Positions 5,231 to 7,877 of a stretch of DNA of 7,877 bases are shown here, in pieces. The DNA is taken from positions 1-7,877 of the forward strand of contig JAGLML010000046.1 in the NCBI GenBank assembly GCA_023140035.1, given 5' to 3'. Under the pieces are notes generated by a model, which saw only the letters and a program-made list of their open reading frames with translations, made no database searches and was not told the origin of the DNA. Made by a program: the position numbers and the translations under genes. Position 1 is the first letter of the stretch. Each line of letters begins with the position of its first letter. The stretch is from Thermoplasmatales archaeon (GTDB lineage Archaea; Thermoplasmatota; E2; DHVEG-1).

Positions 5231-7051
5231 TTATTTGTTGATCATCGTTAAGATAATTATCTGTATTCCTGTTGCGATCTTCTCTTCATTTGCCACATAA
5301 GCTTTTATGTTAATGTTGCCAAGACCAAACAGCATTCCCGAGGATACTTTTTGTGATTCCCCAGCTTGAATGTCAACTGTACCATTTGCAGTTTTATTTA
5401 TCATACCTAACAAACCGCCTTCTACATGAATCTCCCATTTTACATCAGTTACATCGACATCACCACTGTTTTTAATAATGACATTAACACCAAATCCACC
5501 TCTAACTTCTAGATCAGGTATAAATAGTGTTAACAGAGAGACATCTATAGTACAGAAATCACTATCGTTTTCTTTGTTGGTTATTTTTATCTCTCCAGTG
5601 AATTGTTGATTTTGTTCATCTGGTGCTACAACAGACACTTCAACTAAGTAAGGTCCATATTCTGGAGTCAGGTCATATCCTTCTTCAGGAGTTATTGTCC
5701 ATGTACCCCAATCTGGTTTAGATTCAATCTCCCAGTCCAGCCATGAACCAGAATCACCGATATTTATAACCGTAAAATTCCCATAGACCGTGTCCCCTGG
5801 CTTAATATCAGACCATATAAGCTCTCCATAACAATCTAAATCAGGATCTTTACGATAGTTGAAGTTTCCTACAGCAATACCAGAAGGATAGTCTGAGACA
5901 GGATAATCCTGTCGATCTCCAAAAACACCAGTACCATCACCCAAGAGAACACTAATATCTTTATCAAAAAAATTTGTGACAGCTAAGTCAAGATTTCCAT
6001 CCATATCAAAATCTCCAAAAACGATATCTAAAGGAATTGTTCCCACGCCATAATCCTGCCGGTCTTCAAAACCACCATTGCCATCACCCAACAATACACT
6101 CACATCATAGTCACCACCGTTGGTTACCGCAAGGTCAAGATTGCCATCAGAATCAAAATCCCCAGCGACAAGTTTCGCAGGGCTAAGCCCTACTAAATAA
6201 TCTTGACGGTATCCAAATCCACCAGTACCATCGCCTAACAAAACAGTGACATCATTATCCATAGAATTTGTTACTGCTAAATCTGGAACTTCATCTAAAT
6301 CAAAATCACCAGAAACGACATCATTAGCTTGACCTCCTACAGGATAGTCTTGTCGATTTCCAAATCCACCAGTGCCATCGCCTAACAAAACGGTGACATC
6401 GTTATCATCTCGATTTGCTACTGCCAAATCGGGGGCTTCATCAAGGTTGAAATCATCGCTTACAATAAAACCTGGGCTGACTCCTACGTCATAATCCTGC
6501 CGGTCTCCAAAACCACCATTGCCATCACCTAACAATACACTCACATCATAGTCAAATGTATTTGTGACAGCTAAGTCAAGATTTCCATCCATATCAAAAT
6601 CATCACTGGTAATACCAACAGGTCCCCCTCCAACAGTATAATCCTGCCGATCTCCAAAACCACCATTACCATCCCCGAAAAGTACACTGACATCATTATC
6701 ACCAGGATTTGTAACAGCAAGGTCAAGGATCCCATCACTATTATAATTTCCAACAACTATGTCAGTAGGTGAATCTCCAACCATATATTTCTGGAAATCT
6801 CCAAAACCACCATTGCCATCACCCAAGAGAACACAAATAGAATCGTCATAACTCGTAACTGCAAGGTCAAGGAACTGATCTTCCGTAATCTCAGGATAAA
6901 TGCTATTATCTCTATTAACATTACTTGTTTCGCTATTTGATAAATTAATACCTCCCGTAACATTCCCACTCATAGTTGGTATAACACTTATTCCAATAAA
7001 TAATACTATTATTCCTAAAACAAGCCCTTTCCTTACTATATTATCTTTCAT
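5231..7051 (-). CDS. Secreted seven-bladed FG-GAP/VCBS propeller with two Ig-like modules (606 aa)
   Basis: The ATG at 7051 follows GGAGGT by eight bases. Residues 1 to about 28 are a leader, RKGLVLGIIVLFIGISVIP. Residues about 52-400 hold seven repeats: the DLAV motif recurs with its Asp at 62, 110, 159, 208, 257, 306 and 355. This is a 49-residue period, each unit reading DLAVTN, VLLGDGNGGFG, RQDYxVG and a DFDxDG calcium loop, and it fits an integrin-alpha-type seven-bladed propeller. Repeats 4 and 5 have LDE in place of the usual DG in the loop. Residues 404-508 are an Ig-like module closed by Cys407 and Cys500, homologous to the one in the 1921-3012 protein. Residues 509-606 are a second, CARDB-like module (GGFGVNVIIKNSGD, then GTVDIQAGESQ) common in archaeal surface proteins. 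The likely role is adhesion or ligand binding outside the cell; no enzyme motif is seen. Confidence 0.88.
   Translation of the reverse strand: MKDNIVRKGLVLGIIVLFIGISVIPTMSGNVTGGINLSNSETSNVNRDNSIYPEITEDQFLDLAVTSYDDSICVLLGDGNGGFGDFQKYMVGDSPTDIVVGNYNSDGILDLAVTNPGDNDVSVLFGDGNGGFGDRQDYTVGGGPVGITSDDFDMDGNLDLAVTNTFDYDVSVLLGDGNGGFGDRQDYDVGVSPGFIVSDDFNLDEAPDLAVANRDDNDVTVLLGDGTGGFGNRQDYPVGGQANDVVSGDFDLDEVPDLAVTNSMDNDVTVLLGDGTGGFGYRQDYLVGLSPAKLVAGDFDSDGNLDLAVTNGGDYDVSVLLGDGNGGFEDRQDYGVGTIPLDIVFGDFDMDGNLDLAVTNFFDKDISVLLGDGTGVFGDRQDYPVSDYPSGIAVGNFNYRKDPDLDCYGELIWSDIKPGDTVYGNFTVINIGDSGSWLDWEIESKPDWGTWTITPEEGYDLTPEYGPYLVEVSVVAPDEQNQQFTGEIKITNKENDSDFCTIDVSLLTLFIPDLEVRGGFGVNVIIKNSGDVDVTDVKWEIHVEGGLLGMINKTANGTVDIQAGESQKVSSGMLFGLGNINIKAYVANEEKIATGIQIIILTMINK
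5852..6868 (-). repeat. Tandem coding repeats, seven units of about 147 bp
   Basis: These are the DNA counterpart of the propeller blades. Phrases such as CCACCATTGCCATCACC and AAGTCAAGATTTCCATCC recur at about 147-bp steps. Similarity between units is high enough for recombination or slippage to change the blade number, but the present number is exactly seven, as a closed propeller needs. Confidence 0.8.
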
Positions 7052-7103
7052 TTTACTTTACCTCCCTTAAATAATAAAATACAGTAATGTAAATATATAC
7101 TTT

Positions 7104-7151
7104 CTAGATTTAAAACTTTCTGTAAGAATTTTATTGCAACATCTGTAACAA
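7104..7151 (-). promoter_or_regulatory. Promoter with 18-bp dyad, copy 3
   Basis: The minus strand reads GAAAGTTTTAAATCTAG as BRE/TATA, about 57 bases before the ATG at 7051. The dyad TTGCAACATCTGTAACAA lies at 7134-7151 and fits TTGNNACANNTGTNNCAA exactly. It starts 83 bases from the ATG, compared with 86 and 80 in the other two secreted genes. Confidence 0.65.
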
Positions 7152-7210
7152 GATAGTTCTAAAATGAATCAGATGGAACTATTGAAACTTCTTTTGTTAA
7201 TCCAGTGAAT

Positions 7211-7233
7211 GAAAGAAAACCAAAAACCGCTCC
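7211..7233 (-). terminator. T-rich terminator after the two-helix membrane gene
   Basis: Just past the stop at 7241 the transcribed strand reads GGAGCGGTTTTTGGTTTTC and on into TTTC. A T-rich tract right after a stop suits archaeal termination. The evidence is compositional only. Confidence 0.4.
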
Positions 7234-7240
7234 ATAATTT

Positions 7241-7405
7241 TTATTTTATATCCGCTCTTAAAAATCGCATAAACTGAATCAAACACAACAACCCGATAAC
7301 AAGTGTTATTCCACCTTCAACCTGGTATCCTCTGATGATTAGTCCTAATCCAACGAATGTAAAGAATCCAGCAATAGCACCAAGGATATAGGTCAATGGT
7401 CTCAT
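7241..7405 (-). CDS. Small two-helix membrane protein (54 aa)
   Basis: This gene is read from the minus strand with ATG at 7405 and TAA at 7241-7243. Two hydrophobic helices (about residues 5-24 and 31-47) are joined by a short polar turn, RGYQVEGG, and the chain ends in a basic cytoplasmic tail, FMRFLRADIK. The turn faces one side of the membrane and both ends the other. I do not recognise a family, and the form fits many archaeal mini membrane proteins. There is no ribosome binding site before the ATG, only AT-rich DNA, so it may be translated from a leaderless transcript. It diverges from the 7459-7749 gene with 53 bases between the starts. Confidence 0.72.
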   Translation of the reverse strand: MRPLTYILGAIAGFFTFVGLGLIIRGYQVEGGITLVIGLLCLIQFMRFLRADIK

Positions 7406-7458
7406 AAATTACAATTACAAATAACTAAATACTAAATTAAATATTCGAAAATAGAAAA
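7406..7458. promoter_or_regulatory. Divergent AT-rich promoter region
   Basis: These 53 bases hold the upstream signals of both flanking genes and are almost wholly A and T, with a single CG. For the plus gene, a TAAATTAAATATT block is centred near 7438, about 21 bases before its ATG. For the minus gene, TATTTAGTTATTTG lies about 20-30 bases before its ATG. Both distances suit leaderless archaeal messages. No GGAGG is present on either side. Confidence 0.45.
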
Positions 7459-7749
7459 ATGCCTGATTTGAATATATTTAATTTAGATTTTGGAAATCTT
7501 GCAAAATTATTAAATCAAGGTAGAGTTGATAAAGTATATAACAAAATGTATACTGTTGCTCATGATCTTTCCGTACACGAACTAAAGCAATATCTTACAG
7601 AACTGCGTACAAAAGCATCTTCAGAAAAAACTGGATTGAAGTTATTAACCTTGATTACAGATTTTAAGAAAGAAAGAATAAGTTTTCATATGAACGAAAT
7701 GAAACAACTTCTTGATAAGAGTTTAAAAATGCAATCAAAAGAAGATTAG
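7459..7749 (+). CDS. Helical hypothetical protein (96 aa)
   Basis: The frame runs from ATG 7459 to TAG 7747-7749. The chain lacks cysteine, signal peptide and membrane segments. It reads as three or four amphipathic helices (about 11-35, 38-55, 57-72 and 73-92), with a lysine- and glutamate-rich C-terminal part, so it is a soluble cytoplasmic protein that may form a helical bundle or coiled coil with a partner. No catalytic or metal-binding motif is visible and I cannot name a family. There is no ribosome site before the ATG, and the TATA-like block lies close enough for a leaderless transcript. The following frame starts 20 bases after its stop without a terminator, so the two are probably co-transcribed. 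Confidence 0.75.
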   Translation: MPDLNIFNLDFGNLAKLLNQGRVDKVYNKMYTVAHDLSVHELKQYLTELRTKASSEKTGLKLLTLITDFKKERISFHMNEMKQLLDKSLKMQSKED

Positions 7750-7768
7750 TAATCATCTTTAGATAATT

Positions 7769-7877
7769 ATGTGGTTAAAAAATGTCAGTGCACCATTCGT
7801 TTCGATTTGTGGAAAAAAATTTATTGTTATCGATTACTCTAAAATTTCATATTTTAAAGAGACTGATACATATGGAG
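7769..7877 (+). CDS. 5' part of an unidentified gene, cut by the window edge
   Basis: An ATG at 7769 opens a frame that stays open to the end of the window (36 codons). It reads like globular protein, with FVSIC, KKFIVIDYSKISYF and then ETDTYG. A competing ATG at 7782 in another frame is also open but gives a less protein-like, histidine- and leucine-heavy sequence. There is no ribosome site before 7769, as with the two genes before it. Too little is visible to name a product. Confidence 0.45.
   Translation, partial: MWLKNVSAPFVSICGKKFIVIDYSKISYFKETDTYG

Noticed and set aside
5852..6868. Regular repeats as a CRISPR array
   Set aside because: The unit is 147 bp, lies wholly inside a coding frame, and there are no short repeats with unique spacers.
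6571..6969. Two minus-strand open frames within the propeller repeats
   Set aside because: They are frame-shifted shadows of the 147-bp repeats and show the same repeated words, while the main frame fits a known propeller.
7782..7877. Plus-strand open frame from ATG 7782
   Set aside because: It overlaps the frame from 7769, which reads more like a globular protein; both are cut by the edge, so this is a preference, not proof.

Overview
The window is AT-rich and looks archaeal, most likely a Thermoplasmatota-type euryarchaeon; the phylum is inferred from protein style, not from a marker gene. Supporting signs are TATA-like boxes such as TTTTTAAAG and TTTAAAT placed 40-65 bases before start codons, strong GGAGG ribosome binding sites, lipobox and alanine-type signal peptides, and large secreted beta-rich proteins whose N-terminal leader (RKGxVLGIIVLFxGxSVxP) I associate with such archaea. 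No rRNA, tRNA, CRISPR or insertion sequence was seen.

Left part (1-1560, minus strand): a run of small genes. Reading in the direction of transcription there is a short uncertain gene (1283-1438). It is followed by a 52-residue zinc ribbon whose stop overlaps the start of a lipoprotein, then a SemiSWEET-type PQ-loop sugar transporter, then a 54-residue cysteine-rich protein. The zinc ribbon and the cysteine-rich gene carry nearly the same promoter and leader, and the uncertain gene has a partial copy. A lone plus-strand mini-gene (1680-1835) follows.

Centre (1836-7240, minus strand): three separately transcribed secreted proteins. They are a tryptophan-rich protein with an Ig-like module and a distinctive C-terminal tail (1921-3012), a parallel beta-helix protein (3188-4828), and a seven-bladed FG-GAP/VCBS propeller fused to two Ig-like modules (5231-7051). 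They have unrelated main folds. Each is preceded, 80-86 bases before its start codon, by the same 18-bp dyad (consensus TTGNNACANNTGTNNCAA) set 26-27 bases behind a TTTAAAT box. This suggests one co-regulated cell-surface set and is the most interesting signal in the window. The first and third proteins also share an Ig-like module closed by two cysteines, and the second and third share a leader peptide.

Right part (7241-7877): a two-helix membrane mini-protein (minus) is divergent from a 96-residue helical protein (plus). The helical protein is followed closely by a gene cut by the window edge. The divergent pair lacks ribosome binding sites and may be transcribed leaderless.
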